Shown piece after piece: positions 1 to 9,280 of a stretch of 64,000 bases of DNA. The translations under genes were made by a program, and so were the position numbers. How positions within the stretch are numbered: position 1 is the first letter of the stretch; every line of letters begins with the position of its first letter. The notes under the pieces were generated by a model. The model was not told the DNA's origin. It did no database searches and worked only from the letters and a program-made list of their open reading frames with translations. Origin of the DNA: an uncultured Aquimarina sp. (GTDB lineage: Bacteria; Bacteroidota; Bacteroidia; Flavobacteriales; Flavobacteriaceae). The DNA lies in contig CANMDH010000021.1 of assembly GCA_947496555.1 (NCBI GenBank), positions 1 through 64,000 on the forward strand, in the 5' to 3' direction.

Positions 1-40
1 AGCAAAAACTCCAAAATAGAAAATAAACTAAAATAAAAAA

Positions 41-75
41 GACTGCCTAAATGTTTTTAGACAGCCTCTTTTTAT
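41..75. terminator. imperfect terminator-like hairpin
   Basis: An imperfect inverted repeat pairs CTAAA with TTTAG and CTG with CAG around a short loop. It is preceded by an A run (35-40) and followed by a T run, so it could act in both directions. Two mismatches interrupt the stem, which keeps the call tentative. Confidence 0.4.
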
Positions 76-208
76 TTGAATAAGGTGAGGGTTTGCTCTC
101 AAACCGAAGTGAAAATAAAAAAGATAAGAAATCGAAGATTTTTGAGCTTTCTATTTAGACTACGGAGCTCAAAGGAAATTCAATCCTCCCGAGGTCACAA
201 ATAAATGG

Positions 209-237
209 AAAGTCCGTATGAAAATGCGGACTTTTTT
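209..237 (+). terminator. rho-independent terminator
   Basis: A perfect 8-bp stem pairs AAAGTCCG (209-216) with CGGACTTT (227-234) around a 10-base loop, and the run of T continues to 237. The T run favours plus-strand transcription coming from outside the window. Confidence 0.7.
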
Positions 238-358
238 ATTTTTCGTAAAAGCGTAAAACCGAATATTTTAAAGATTTGTAGAAAAGAAAAAAAGCAACAT
301 GCCGGTAATGTAACCTTTGCCTATTATCCTAATGCTTTTTTCGTGTTTATATATTCAT

Positions 359-1495
359 TTATTCACCAATTAGATTAAATGCTCCTTTAGTCAAAAACTG
401 TACATTTGATTCGAAAATATCTGTATTTTCAATTCTAGAATATCCATCATAAGTTGCAATTACATTTACTTCTTGTTGCTTAAAGTAATAGATATCTTCT
501 TCTTTTTTATCTAAAATCAATGCTGTAGAAACATCATCTACTGTAACTAAAGCTTCACTAGGCAATGCTTTGGCTAAAGTGGAATCTGTAATAATTGAAG
601 CCTCAACAAACATACCCGTCAAGAAATTATTGTGGGATTCGTCATCTAAATGCGCATGAACTTTGATCGTTCTATTATTTTCAATTGCTGTTCCAACAAG
701 ATGTACCTGGGCCTTATAGATTCCTAACGAAGCTTCAGGAATTTTGAAGCTGATTTTTTGGCCTTTTTTCACATTCATGATATCTTTCTCGAAAACAGAA
801 AGTTCTACATGAATATGATCATTATCAACAATTTCTAATATAGCCGTTGCTGGCGAAACATAAGATCCCTTAGTAACATTGACCTTTGTGATGCTACCTG
901 ATATAGGTGCATATATAGTTGTTATTGAAGCGAGATTACCTGCCTTAACATTAGCGGGTGATATATTAAGCATTCTCAATTGTTTAGCTAAACCTGTTTG
1001 TTTTGCAATCGCCATTTTGTACGCGCTTTCTGCTTTTAAAAAACTTTTTTGTGAGGTGATATTTTCAGCTTGCATTGTCTGCTGTCTGTCATATTCAGCC
1101 TTGAGGTAAGTAAGTTGTTCTTTTACTTCCAAATACTCTTGCTGCATTACAACAAACTCAGGATTTTCAATTGTTATTAAAACTTGTCCTTTGTATACTT
1201 TATCACCTATAAGTAATGGCAATTTCTTAATATATCCTCCTACTTGAGCACTAACAACCGCTCTATTCTCTGGTGGGACATCTATCATTCCGTTTACATT
1301 GATGACTGTAGGAAATAGTTTTTCTTCCAAACTTCCTAACGTCATATTACTTTGCTCGAATTGTGCCTCAGTAACCTGAATGCGATTATCAATTGTCTCT
1401 GTTACAGTCTCTTTTGATTGATCGTTCTTCTTCCCACAAGTCCATAATGAGAGTATAATGCTAATAATGAATATGATATATGAGATACGTTTCAT
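359..1495 (-). CDS. RND efflux periplasmic adaptor (CzcB/CusB-like) lipoprotein
   Basis: This is the membrane-fusion subunit that links the inner-membrane RND pump to the outer-membrane channel in a tripartite heavy-metal efflux system. It is 378 residues, with an N-terminal hydrophobic segment ending in a lipobox-like WTC (Cys about residue 20), so it is probably a periplasmic lipoprotein. The order of parts is typical of the family: a beta-barrel/lipoyl half near residues 65-110, a coiled-coil hairpin near 115-170, the second lipoyl half near 185-225, then beta-barrel and membrane-proximal domains. It lies 9 bases downstream of the RND pump gene on the same strand and closes the operon. The metal is not readable from this subunit; the pump sequence points to divalent cations. 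Confidence 0.9.
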   Translation of the reverse strand: MKRISYIIFIISIILSLWTCGKKNDQSKETVTETIDNRIQVTEAQFEQSNMTLGSLEEKLFPTVINVNGMIDVPPENRAVVSAQVGGYIKKLPLLIGDKVYKGQVLITIENPEFVVMQQEYLEVKEQLTYLKAEYDRQQTMQAENITSQKSFLKAESAYKMAIAKQTGLAKQLRMLNISPANVKAGNLASITTIYAPISGSITKVNVTKGSYVSPATAILEIVDNDHIHVELSVFEKDIMNVKKGQKISFKIPEASLGIYKAQVHLVGTAIENNRTIKVHAHLDDESHNNFLTGMFVEASIITDSTLAKALPSEALVTVDDVSTALILDKKEEDIYYFKQQEVNVIATYDGYSRIENTDIFESNVQFLTKGAFNLIGE

Positions 1496-1504
1496 AACGT
1501 CGAT

Positions 1505-4500
1505 TTATAGAGTTAAATAATTAATGGTAATAACAGTTTGATTGTACTCATTGAGCTTATCGAGATAATCAAGTTTTACTTCATAAGCACTCTCAAGACT
1601 TTGAATGTATTGATAAAAATTGATCTCACCATTTCTAAAACTACCGTTTGCTGTTTTTAAGATTTCTTCAGAGAGGATTGCGCCTTCTTGTTCATAATAG
1701 TTTAAGGCTTTTTGAAGTTGAGCTAGCCGTATAGTAAGCCTATTGAGTTTTGCATTTAACTGAATTTTGTAGTCATCAGATTCGGCTACCGCAATATCTT
1801 CGGCAATTCTGGCAGCTTTGATTCGCGAAGACTGCCCTCCAAATAAAATAGGGATTTTTAATCCTAATTGATACCCATAAAGGCTTTCATTGAGTTGAGA
1901 GTTGGTACCTCTAAAATACTCCAAACTTATATCTGGGAGTAACTGCTGTTTTTCAAAACCCCGTTCCGATTGCAGTAAAGAAATCCTATTTTGATAAAGC
2001 TTTATCTCAGGGCTCTCACTCACATTCAATGCCTGTAAGGACAATTTAACAATATTAGAATCTCTTATCTGGATACTATCTTCGGTTTGGACTACTTTCT
2101 GTAGATTGCTATAGACCATTGCAACCTCATTTTTGGCTTGGCCATATTTTAATTGAATCTGTTTTTGCATAGAAGCTGCTGTGATCTTCTCCAGATAATT
2201 GGTTTCTCCTAGCTCAAATCTTCTTGCTGCAATTCTAGCGAAGTCTGAATATAAACTATCTAACTTCTTGTAGACAACCTCTTTCTCTCTGGCGATCTTA
2301 TATTCATAGTAACTGGCGGTTACTTGTCTCTGTATTTCTTTTTTCTGAATTTCATAAGAACTCAAAACAACCCTAGAACGCTGTTTATTTAATTTCTTTT
2401 GAGAGAAATATACGGTTGGAAAACGGAAATCTTGCTGAACTCCAAAGACACGTATAGGTCTATCGTTCAAGGCCAGGTTATTCTCATCAAAATGATAATA
2501 TATTTGTGTCTTGTCAAAATTAAAAGCACTATTTACTAAAACATCTGATTGTTCGACCTGCAACTCATTTACCTTAAGACCAGCATTGTTTTCTATAGCT
2601 TGAGAAATAAGTTCATTTAATTGTAGGTCAGTTGTTTGTTGTCCAAAACCATTGAACGAACATAAAAACAAAAGAATTGTTATTACCTTTCCAGAGTTTG
2701 TTTGAGTACGAACTCGTTTTGAATCATGTTGCCGATTAAAAATGATGTACAATACTGGTAAAACTACTAATGTTAAAAGTGTAGCCGTAACCAGTCCACC
2801 AATAACTACCGTTGCCAATGGTCTTTGTACTTCAGCACCTGCATTGGTAGAAATTGCCATAGGCAAAAAGCCTAAAGCTGCTGCAGACGCGGTGAGTAAC
2901 ACAGCTCTTAACCTATCTTTAGTACCTTGTTTGATTAAAGCTTCCATACTTTCAAATCCTTGATGTTTCAGTTCTTTAAAATGTTCTATGAGTACAATAC
3001 CGTTTAATACAGCAATCCCGAATAGTGCAATAAAACCAATCCCTGCAGAAATACTGAAAGGCATATCACGAATCCAAAGTAATAATACACCTCCTACTGC
3101 AGCTAAAGGAATTGCAGAATAAATTAATAATGCTTCTTTCACTGATTTAAATGCGAAGTATAATAAAATAAATATCATAATTAATGCAATCGGTACTGCT
3201 ATCATTAATCTTGACTTGGCACTTTGCAAATTTTCAAACTGACCACCATAAGTAATAGAATAACCTACTGGTAGTTTAACATTTTTATTGATAATACGTT
3301 GCACATCGTTTACTACCGATTGTAAGTCACGATTACGAACGTTGATACCCACTACGATTCTTCTTCTAGTATTGTCGCGAGATATTTTGGCTGCTCCTTT
3401 TTGATAGGTGATATCAGCCAGTTCACTTAATGGAATTTTTCCACCTATAGGTGAATCAACGTATAGATTTTTAAGGTTTTCTATATCTTGACGTTTCTCC
3501 TTATCCAATCGAACCACAAGATCAAAACGTTTTTCTCCTTCAAAAACACTACCTACTGTTCGACCGGCAAATCCCATAGAAATCATATCATTCAACTCCT
3601 GAATATTGAGTCCGTAACGTGCAACTTTTGTTCTGTTATACTGTACATTCATCTCTGGCAGTCCTATTATTTTTTCTACAGAAATATCTGCTGCGCCAGG
3701 AACCTTTTCGATGAGTTTACCTATTTCGTTGCCTTTCTCGGCAAGAATATCTAGATCTTCACCAAAAATCTTGATGGCAATATCGGCGCGTACCCCTGTA
3801 ATCAACTCATTAAATCGCATCTCTATAGGTTGGGTAAACTCAACTTCCATTCCCGGAATAACAGTTAATGCTTCTTTAAACTTATCTGCCAGCTCATCTT
3901 TTGACGAAGCAGATATCCACTCTCTTTTAGGTTTCAAGATGATAATGACATCGCTTTCTTCCATAGACATAGGATCTGTGGGAACTTCAGCAGCACCTAT
4001 ACGGGTAACTACTTGTTTAACTTCCGGAAATTCTTTTAAGAGTATCTTTTCGATTTCAGTAGTGATCTCGACTGTATTACTTAATGAGGTCCCCGTTTTT
4101 AAAATGGGTTGGATTACAAAATCACCTTCATCTAAAGTTGGAACAAATTCTGCACCCATAGAAGCATATAAATAGGCAGATACAGCTAAAAGTCCAACAG
4201 CGATTCCTAGTACCAACTTCTTCCTTCGTAAAGCCCAATTAATGGTTGGTTCGTATATCTTATTGAGCCATTTCATTAATACTACTGAAATATTTTTATC
4301 TCCAGATTTAGATGGTTTAAGGTACAAAGAAGCAACTACTGGAATGTAGGTAAAACAAAGAATCATTGCTCCAATAAGAGCAAAACTGAAGGTTAGTGCC
4401 ATAGGTTTAAACATCTTTCCTTCAACACCACTTAAAGATAAAATAGGTATGAACACGATAAGGATAATAAGCTGTCCAAAGATGGCAGAGTTCATCATTT

Positions 4501-5842
4501 TTGAGGCTCCAGCAAATGTGATTTTGTCTTTTAATTCTTGATTTTGCTCTTTAGTAAAAGCATCAATCTGATCTTTCTTCTGTGTAATCTGAAAAGCGAT
4601 AAATTCAACTATAATCACAGCACCATCGATAATGATTCCGAAGTCAATAGCACCCAAACTCATTAGGTTGGCATCAACTCCAAAGATGTACATTAAAGAC
4701 AACGCAAACAACAAACATAGTGGAATAACCGAAGCGACAACCAAACCTGAACGGAAGTTACCCAGAAGTAATACTACCACAAAAATAACGATAAGACACC
4801 CTAAGACCAAGTTTTCTGTTACTGTGAATGTAGTTTTTGCGATGAGTTCACTTCGGTCTAAGAAAGCATTGATATAAACTCCTTCAGGCAATGATTTTGA
4901 GATAGAGGCTACACGCTCTTTTACAGCTTCGATTACTTTTTTGGAATTTGCATTTTTAAGCATCATTACTTGACCCAAAACTTTTTCACCTTCACCATTT
5001 CCTGTAATCGCACCAAACCGGGTGGCATTTCCGAAGCCCACATTAGCGACATCTTTTATGTATATAGGGATGCCATCATCGTTCTTAACAACGATATTTT
5101 TGATATCTTCTAAAGATGACACCAACCCCTCGCCTCTTATAAAAAAAGCTTGATCTACTTTTTCAATATAGCCACCTCCTGAAACACTGTTATTCATTTC
5201 TAATGCATGAAAAACATCATGAGCCCTGATGTTCATTGCGTTGAGTTTTTCGGTGCTAATAGCTACTTCATATTGTTTTAGAAAACCACCCCAGGTATTT
5301 ACTTCGACTACACCGGGTATTCCTGATAGCTGTCGTTTAACAATCCAGTCTTGTATCGTTCGTAAATCTTCTGCTGTATACTTTTCTCTAAACTCAGGTT
5401 TAACATCTAGAATGTATTGATAAATTTCACCCAATCCTGTAGTGATTGGTCCCATTTCTGGTACCCCAAATCCTTTGGGAATTTTCTCGGAAGCAGATTT
5501 GATTTTTTCTGCAATTAACTGTCTGGGTAAAAAAGTACCCATATCGTCATTAAAAACAATGGTAACTACAGATAATCCAAATTTAGAAACAGAACGAATC
5601 TCTTGTACCCCTGGTAAGTTTGCCATCTCCAATTCTACAGGATAGGTAATGAATTGCTCCATGTCCCGAGTTGATAGATTACGAGAGGTAGTAATCACTT
5701 GTACCTGATTGTTGGTTACATCGGGCACAGCACCAATAGGAATTTGTGATAATGAGTACAACCCAAACCCTATAATAAAGGCAATAAATAATAGAACAAT
5801 AAATTTGTTCTTAATACTGAAATTGATAATATATGATAACAT
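1505..5842 (-). CDS. CzcA-type heavy-metal RND pump fused to a TolC-like outer-membrane channel
   Basis: This 1445-residue protein joins two normally separate subunits of a metal exporter. Residues 1 to about 1040 are a full heavy-metal RND transporter with 12 membrane segments. The fourth-helix signature reads DFGIIIDGAVIIVE starting at Asp400, the form known from CzcA-type divalent-metal exporters rather than from the Cu/Ag pump CusA. Residues about 1070-1445 are a TolC/CzcC-type outer-membrane factor with long heptad-rich helices. Between them, about 1050-1067, is a hydrophobic stretch ending FGQQ that looks like the former signal peptide of a separate channel gene. Such fusions occur in other Bacteroidota. 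It is followed by the adaptor and preceded by a His-rich exported protein, consistent with one operon. Metal specificity is inferred from the motif only. Confidence 0.9.
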   Translation of the reverse strand: MLSYIINFSIKNKFIVLLFIAFIIGFGLYSLSQIPIGAVPDVTNNQVQVITTSRNLSTRDMEQFITYPVELEMANLPGVQEIRSVSKFGLSVVTIVFNDDMGTFLPRQLIAEKIKSASEKIPKGFGVPEMGPITTGLGEIYQYILDVKPEFREKYTAEDLRTIQDWIVKRQLSGIPGVVEVNTWGGFLKQYEVAISTEKLNAMNIRAHDVFHALEMNNSVSGGGYIEKVDQAFFIRGEGLVSSLEDIKNIVVKNDDGIPIYIKDVANVGFGNATRFGAITGNGEGEKVLGQVMMLKNANSKKVIEAVKERVASISKSLPEGVYINAFLDRSELIAKTTFTVTENLVLGCLIVIFVVVLLLGNFRSGLVVASVIPLCLLFALSLMYIFGVDANLMSLGAIDFGIIIDGAVIIVEFIAFQITQKKDQIDAFTKEQNQELKDKITFAGASKMMNSAIFGQLIILIVFIPILSLSGVEGKMFKPMALTFSFALIGAMILCFTYIPVVASLYLKPSKSGDKNISVVLMKWLNKIYEPTINWALRRKKLVLGIAVGLLAVSAYLYASMGAEFVPTLDEGDFVIQPILKTGTSLSNTVEITTEIEKILLKEFPEVKQVVTRIGAAEVPTDPMSMEESDVIIILKPKREWISASSKDELADKFKEALTVIPGMEVEFTQPIEMRFNELITGVRADIAIKIFGEDLDILAEKGNEIGKLIEKVPGAADISVEKIIGLPEMNVQYNRTKVARYGLNIQELNDMISMGFAGRTVGSVFEGEKRFDLVVRLDKEKRQDIENLKNLYVDSPIGGKIPLSELADITYQKGAAKISRDNTRRRIVVGINVRNRDLQSVVNDVQRIINKNVKLPVGYSITYGGQFENLQSAKSRLMIAVPIALIMIFILLYFAFKSVKEALLIYSAIPLAAVGGVLLLWIRDMPFSISAGIGFIALFGIAVLNGIVLIEHFKELKHQGFESMEALIKQGTKDRLRAVLLTASAAALGFLPMAISTNAGAEVQRPLATVVIGGLVTATLLTLVVLPVLYIIFNRQHDSKRVRTQTNSGKVITILLFLCSFNGFGQQTTDLQLNELISQAIENNAGLKVNELQVEQSDVLVNSAFNFDKTQIYYHFDENNLALNDRPIRVFGVQQDFRFPTVYFSQKKLNKQRSRVVLSSYEIQKKEIQRQVTASYYEYKIAREKEVVYKKLDSLYSDFARIAARRFELGETNYLEKITAASMQKQIQLKYGQAKNEVAMVYSNLQKVVQTEDSIQIRDSNIVKLSLQALNVSESPEIKLYQNRISLLQSERGFEKQQLLPDISLEYFRGTNSQLNESLYGYQLGLKIPILFGGQSSRIKAARIAEDIAVAESDDYKIQLNAKLNRLTIRLAQLQKALNYYEQEGAILSEEILKTANGSFRNGEINFYQYIQSLESAYEVKLDYLDKLNEYNQTVITINYLTL

Positions 5843-5915
5843 AACCCATAGTAAGATAAATTAGATTACATCAGCGAATAAACGCGGATGTTACAGATAA
5901 AATTTGTGAAATGAA

Positions 5916-6320
5916 TTATGCTTGCCGCGGTGGCTGAAATATTCCTGATAAATAACAATTATAATCGGGAGACTGATAAAAGAAGGTATTGGTAGCGCGT
6001 TTCTGTTCTTCTATGTTGTGATAATCTCGGCTTTGGTGATTGTCAATCAAAGCTAAAAAAGAACTTGCATGTCCTCCTTGATGTTGAAACGGAAGTTGTT
6101 CATGCTCTTCTTTTTCCTCTTGATGTTCTTTTTGGTGATCTTCTTTTAACTCTCCGTAATGTTTAGAAATGAAAACAAAAAAGTTATCTCCATACTTCTG
6201 TGCGTGAAATTTGGCGTGTTCCATCAACTCATCCAATTGTACAACATCATCTAGACCAACGTTGAAGCTTTGGGCGAGCACTAAACCAGAGATTAATATA
6301 GATATTAGCTTTGAAATCAT
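5916..6320 (-). CDS. small His-rich exported protein of the efflux operon
   Basis: A 134-residue protein with a short hydrophobic N-terminal segment (about residues 3-18) ending LAQS, which suggests export. The mature part contains about ten histidines and many acidic residues, including a low-complexity run of Glu, Lys, His and Gln near residues 60-85. It is the first gene of the efflux operon, 73 bases upstream of the RND pump. I do not recognise an enzyme family. Similar small His-rich proteins sit beside metal pumps in Bacteroidota, so a periplasmic metal-binding or sensing role is a reasonable inference, not shown. Confidence 0.7.
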   Translation of the reverse strand: MISKLISILISGLVLAQSFNVGLDDVVQLDELMEHAKFHAQKYGDNFFVFISKHYGELKEDHQKEHQEEKEEHEQLPFQHQGGHASSFLALIDNHQSRDYHNIEEQKRATNTFFYQSPDYNCYLSGIFQPPRQA

Positions 6321-6391
6321 CTTATTAGTATAAAGATAATTTATTTAATTTATATTTTGCTGGAGTTTGATTAATTCTTAATTATTCTAAA

Positions 6392-6610
6392 TTGAAGAAA
6401 AAGATTACTACCATTTCTGAAAAAGTAATAATAAAAGAATTAAGATCTTTAGAATCTCACCGTATAGTATACAGAAAAATCTATCCCGAAGTTCCGCCAA
6501 AAGTAGAATATTCGTTAATGCCCTATGGTGTGACTTTGATCCCTATATTTGAATTAATCAGTAAATGGGGAAACAAGCATGTAGAACTTTATGGTTCCTT
6601 GAAGGAATAA
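6392..6610 (+). pseudogene. N-terminally truncated HxlR-family regulator
   Basis: The 72 codons, starting at a TTG, match the second half of an HxlR winged helix-turn-helix domain: an ISEKVIIKELRSLE recognition-helix region, then a wing containing VYRKIYPEVPPKVEYSL and the usual C-terminal helix ending in WGNKH. Family members are normally about 100-120 residues, so roughly the first 35-45 residues, including the first helices of the DNA-binding domain, are missing. The 70 bases upstream are AT-rich with no in-frame extension. It lies exactly between the efflux operon and the glycan locus and may be a scar of recombination at that boundary. It is probably non-functional. Confidence 0.7.
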
Positions 6611-6641
6611 TCTGATTTTTTGACCTTAACGGCTATTATTT

Positions 6642-7742
6642 TTAGATCAAATTGGCTTTTTCTTTACTAGTACCAAATCGATATACCGTTGAAGATCTAT
6701 AGATTTCTCCCTGTTTTAAAATCACACATGGAAATTCCTTTTGGTTCGGCGAATCAGGAAAATGTTGTGTTTCTAGACACAAACCGCCTCTAAACAGGTG
6801 ATTTTCAATATTCTTTCCTTTGGTTTTATTATTTAAAAAGTTCCCACTATATAATTGCATACCGGGTTCACTGGTGTACACCTCTAATATCCTCCCTGTG
6901 ATAGCTTCTTCGACTTTAGCCGCAAAAATTAAACCTTCAGTATTTGTTTGATTTTTATTCAAAATAAAGTTGTGATCGTATCCTTTTGTTGGTAATAGTT
7001 CTTTATTATCAATATGTTTTTCTATGGATTTTGGTATCGTAAAGTCCATACTAGTATTTATTACCGAAACAATTTCACCGGTAGGAATCATATTCTTGTT
7101 TAGTGGAGTAAAATAATCTGCATTAATTTTAATTATATGATCTCCAATATCACCTTTTCCCTCTCCTTTGAGGTTGAAATACGAATGGTGCGTTAAGTTT
7201 ACAACGGTGTTTTGATCAGTTACAGCTTCATATATAATTTTTAACTCATTATCTTCGGTCAAAATATAGGCCACTTTTACTTTAAGATTTCCCGGGTAAC
7301 CTTCTTCCAGATGCTCTGAAACATAGGCAAACTCAATTTTATTAGCTGAAATTTGATTGGTTTCCCAAACAACTGTATGAAACCCTTTTACACCTCCATG
7401 CAGATGATTCTCTCCATTATTTTTGACAAGAGCATATTCTTTACCATCTAAAACAAACGTACCATTAGCAATTCTATTGGCATATCTACCGATTATGGCA
7501 CCAAAATAGTGTTCGCTTTCTGGATATAAATATTCCTCCAAAGTACTATGACCAAGAACAATATCATCAAAAACTCCATTTTTATCGGGAACAAGCAGAG
7601 ACACTAGTCGCTGCCCGAAATTGGTAAATACTGCCTCCAACCCATTATTATTTGAAAGCACAAATAATCCTGTTGGTTTTCCTTCGATTTCTTTTTCAAA
7701 ATCTATAAATCGCAAACCGGATTTGGTTTTAGAAGCTTTCAC
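6642..7742 (-). CDS. galM: aldose 1-epimerase (galactose mutarotase)
   Basis: GalM interconverts the alpha and beta anomers of galactose and related aldoses, feeding released sugar into catabolism. The 366-residue protein has the family's beta-sandwich signatures: GAIIGRYANRIANG near residues 81-94, the substrate-binding NHLHGG near 112-117, THHSYFNL near 184-191 with its catalytic His, and a late LCLETQHFPDSPN containing the catalytic Glu. No signal peptide is evident, so it is probably cytoplasmic. It is the last gene of a three-gene minus-strand unit (sulfatase, esterase-GH16, galM), 11 bases after the esterase-GH16 stop. Its presence argues that galactose, or a similar aldose, is one product of the locus. 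Confidence 0.92.
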   Translation of the reverse strand: MKASKTKSGLRFIDFEKEIEGKPTGLFVLSNNNGLEAVFTNFGQRLVSLLVPDKNGVFDDIVLGHSTLEEYLYPESEHYFGAIIGRYANRIANGTFVLDGKEYALVKNNGENHLHGGVKGFHTVVWETNQISANKIEFAYVSEHLEEGYPGNLKVKVAYILTEDNELKIIYEAVTDQNTVVNLTHHSYFNLKGEGKGDIGDHIIKINADYFTPLNKNMIPTGEIVSVINTSMDFTIPKSIEKHIDNKELLPTKGYDHNFILNKNQTNTEGLIFAAKVEEAITGRILEVYTSEPGMQLYSGNFLNNKTKGKNIENHLFRGGLCLETQHFPDSPNQKEFPCVILKQGEIYRSSTVYRFGTSKEKANLI

Positions 7743-7753
7743 ATTTACAGATA

Positions 7754-9277
7754 CTAAGGGTTCTTTTGATACACACGAATATAATCGACTTCTAATGTTT
7801 GTGGAAGCTTTTCATCATCAATATCAAATCCAGGCCAATTACCTCCTATCGCAAAATTGATTATGAAGAAAAAGGGTTGATCAAACGGCCAGTTTTCCAG
7901 TGTTTTTTGCTCAGGGGCATAGGTATAATAATTTAGTTCATCTATAAAAAATCGAATCTTTTCTTCATCCCATTCAACTGTGTATTGATGAAAATCAGTA
8001 GATGCTGTATTAACTTTTAACCCTCCTGTATATGGATGATTTCCACTTGCCATTTTTGTATGCACCGTTCCGTGAACAATATTCTGCATTTTTCCAACGT
8101 GTTCCATGACATCAATCTCTCCACAGGTAGGCCAACCCTCCTCTTTGATATTATTGCCTAACATCCATAATGCAGGCCAGGTACCATTTCCTGTTGGTAA
8201 TTTTGCTCTAAACTCTATTTTTCCATACTGAAACTCACGTTTCCCCATAGAATTGATCCTTCCTGATATGTATTTATCACCTTCCTTTCTTGCGGTAATC
8301 ATTAGGTTTCCGTCTTTTACCTCAACCGTTCCTTCTTTTACATATTCTTGTAACTCATTATTCACCCATCCCGGTTCCGCCTCTTTTGTGTTCCAATTTA
8401 AGGTGTCAAGAGAATTACCATTGAATTCATCAGACCAAACCAGTTTCCATGAACTTTCTACCGATTTCTTAGTTCGCTCCTTTACAAATTGAGCTAGTAA
8501 TGGATATCCTGCTTCGGTCATATCATGCCCATATCCCTGCAATTCGAATAGGTCAATATCTTTATGACCGGTATTCTTCATCATCGTTTCAAAATAAAGG
8601 TTCTCTTCATATCTGCCCGGCAACTCAAGATTGCGATCCCCTGTGATCAATAAAAAAGGAGGAGCATCATCTCGCACATAATACAAAGGCGCTAACTCAT
8701 CCACAATTGGTTGTTTTCTTGGTATATTATCCTCGGCTCTTACCGTAAAATGCGTTATGGTATGCCCACTAAATGGGATCACCCCTGCAATATTATCTGC
8801 ATTAATATCATGAGCTTTGAGCCATTTTTTGTCGAGAGAAACCATACTGGTGAGATATCCCCCAGCAGAATGCCCAGAGACAAAAATCTGATCAGGATCT
8901 CCTCCGTAACGTCCGATATTTTTAAATACCCAAGATACTGCTGCTGCCGCATCTTCAATATATTTGGGCTTTTTGGCTTTCGGATACAAACGATACTCTA
9001 CAGAAACAACAGCAAATCCTTGATTCATTAAGCGTTGTGGGATATATTTTTTTCCTCCCACTAATCCTCCGCCATGAATCCAAATAATGGTAGGAAATCT
9101 TTTTATTTGAGTTGGATAGTACAAATCCAGTACACATCTTTCTTTTGTATAATTATCCATCTTCTTCTTTATGCCATCATAATACTGGATGTTATTTTCA
9201 AATTGATATGATGTTTCTTGCGCAAGCAGTAACTGAAAAAAGAGGATGCTAAAAATTGTTAACCGAATTGTCTTCAT
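7754..9277 (-). CDS. secreted carbohydrate esterase-GH16 fusion
   Basis: Two enzymes are fused in 507 residues behind a signal peptide (about 1-20, ending LLLAQ). Residues about 30-272 form an alpha/beta hydrolase of the hormone-sensitive-lipase/acetyl-esterase kind: an HGGG oxyanion motif at 68-71, the nucleophile Ser137 in GHSAGG and a likely catalytic His251 in GYGHDM. Residues about 276-507 form a GH16 jelly roll with the catalytic signature GEIDVMEH, giving Glu387, Asp389 and Glu392. The surrounding sequence resembles the laminarinase-like branch, which also contains endo-beta-1,3-galactanases. The inferred role is removal of an ester group (acetyl or similar) and endo-cleavage of a beta-glucan or beta-galactan by one polypeptide. 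It starts 3 bases after the sulfatase stop. The exact substrate of either half is unknown. Confidence 0.85.
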   Translation of the reverse strand: MKTIRLTIFSILFFQLLLAQETSYQFENNIQYYDGIKKKMDNYTKERCVLDLYYPTQIKRFPTIIWIHGGGLVGGKKYIPQRLMNQGFAVVSVEYRLYPKAKKPKYIEDAAAAVSWVFKNIGRYGGDPDQIFVSGHSAGGYLTSMVSLDKKWLKAHDINADNIAGVIPFSGHTITHFTVRAEDNIPRKQPIVDELAPLYYVRDDAPPFLLITGDRNLELPGRYEENLYFETMMKNTGHKDIDLFELQGYGHDMTEAGYPLLAQFVKERTKKSVESSWKLVWSDEFNGNSLDTLNWNTKEAEPGWVNNELQEYVKEGTVEVKDGNLMITARKEGDKYISGRINSMGKREFQYGKIEFRAKLPTGNGTWPALWMLGNNIKEEGWPTCGEIDVMEHVGKMQNIVHGTVHTKMASGNHPYTGGLKVNTASTDFHQYTVEWDEEKIRFFIDELNYYTYAPEQKTLENWPFDQPFFFIINFAIGGNWPGFDIDDEKLPQTLEVDYIRVYQKNP

Positions 9278-9280
9278 TCA

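Larger units (their letters stand above)
1..358. other. non-coding left edge
   Basis: No credible coding region was found here. The stretch holds two terminator-like hairpins (listed separately) and an AT-rich remainder. Genes to the left probably end just outside the window on the plus strand, while the metal-efflux operon on the minus strand ends at 359, so both hairpins probably sit between convergent units. This reading of the layout is inferred. Confidence 0.5.

Noticed and set aside
160-205. tRNA-like 3-prime end (ATTCAATCCTCCCGAGGTCAC)
   Set aside because: No matching acceptor 5-prime strand, anticodon stem or D arm lies upstream, so it is not a tRNA and not clearly a fragment of one.
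3711-4175. Long plus-strand open frame opposite the RND pump
   Set aside because: It is fully inside the strongly conserved pump gene, with Ser/Ile-rich composition as expected of an antisense shadow.
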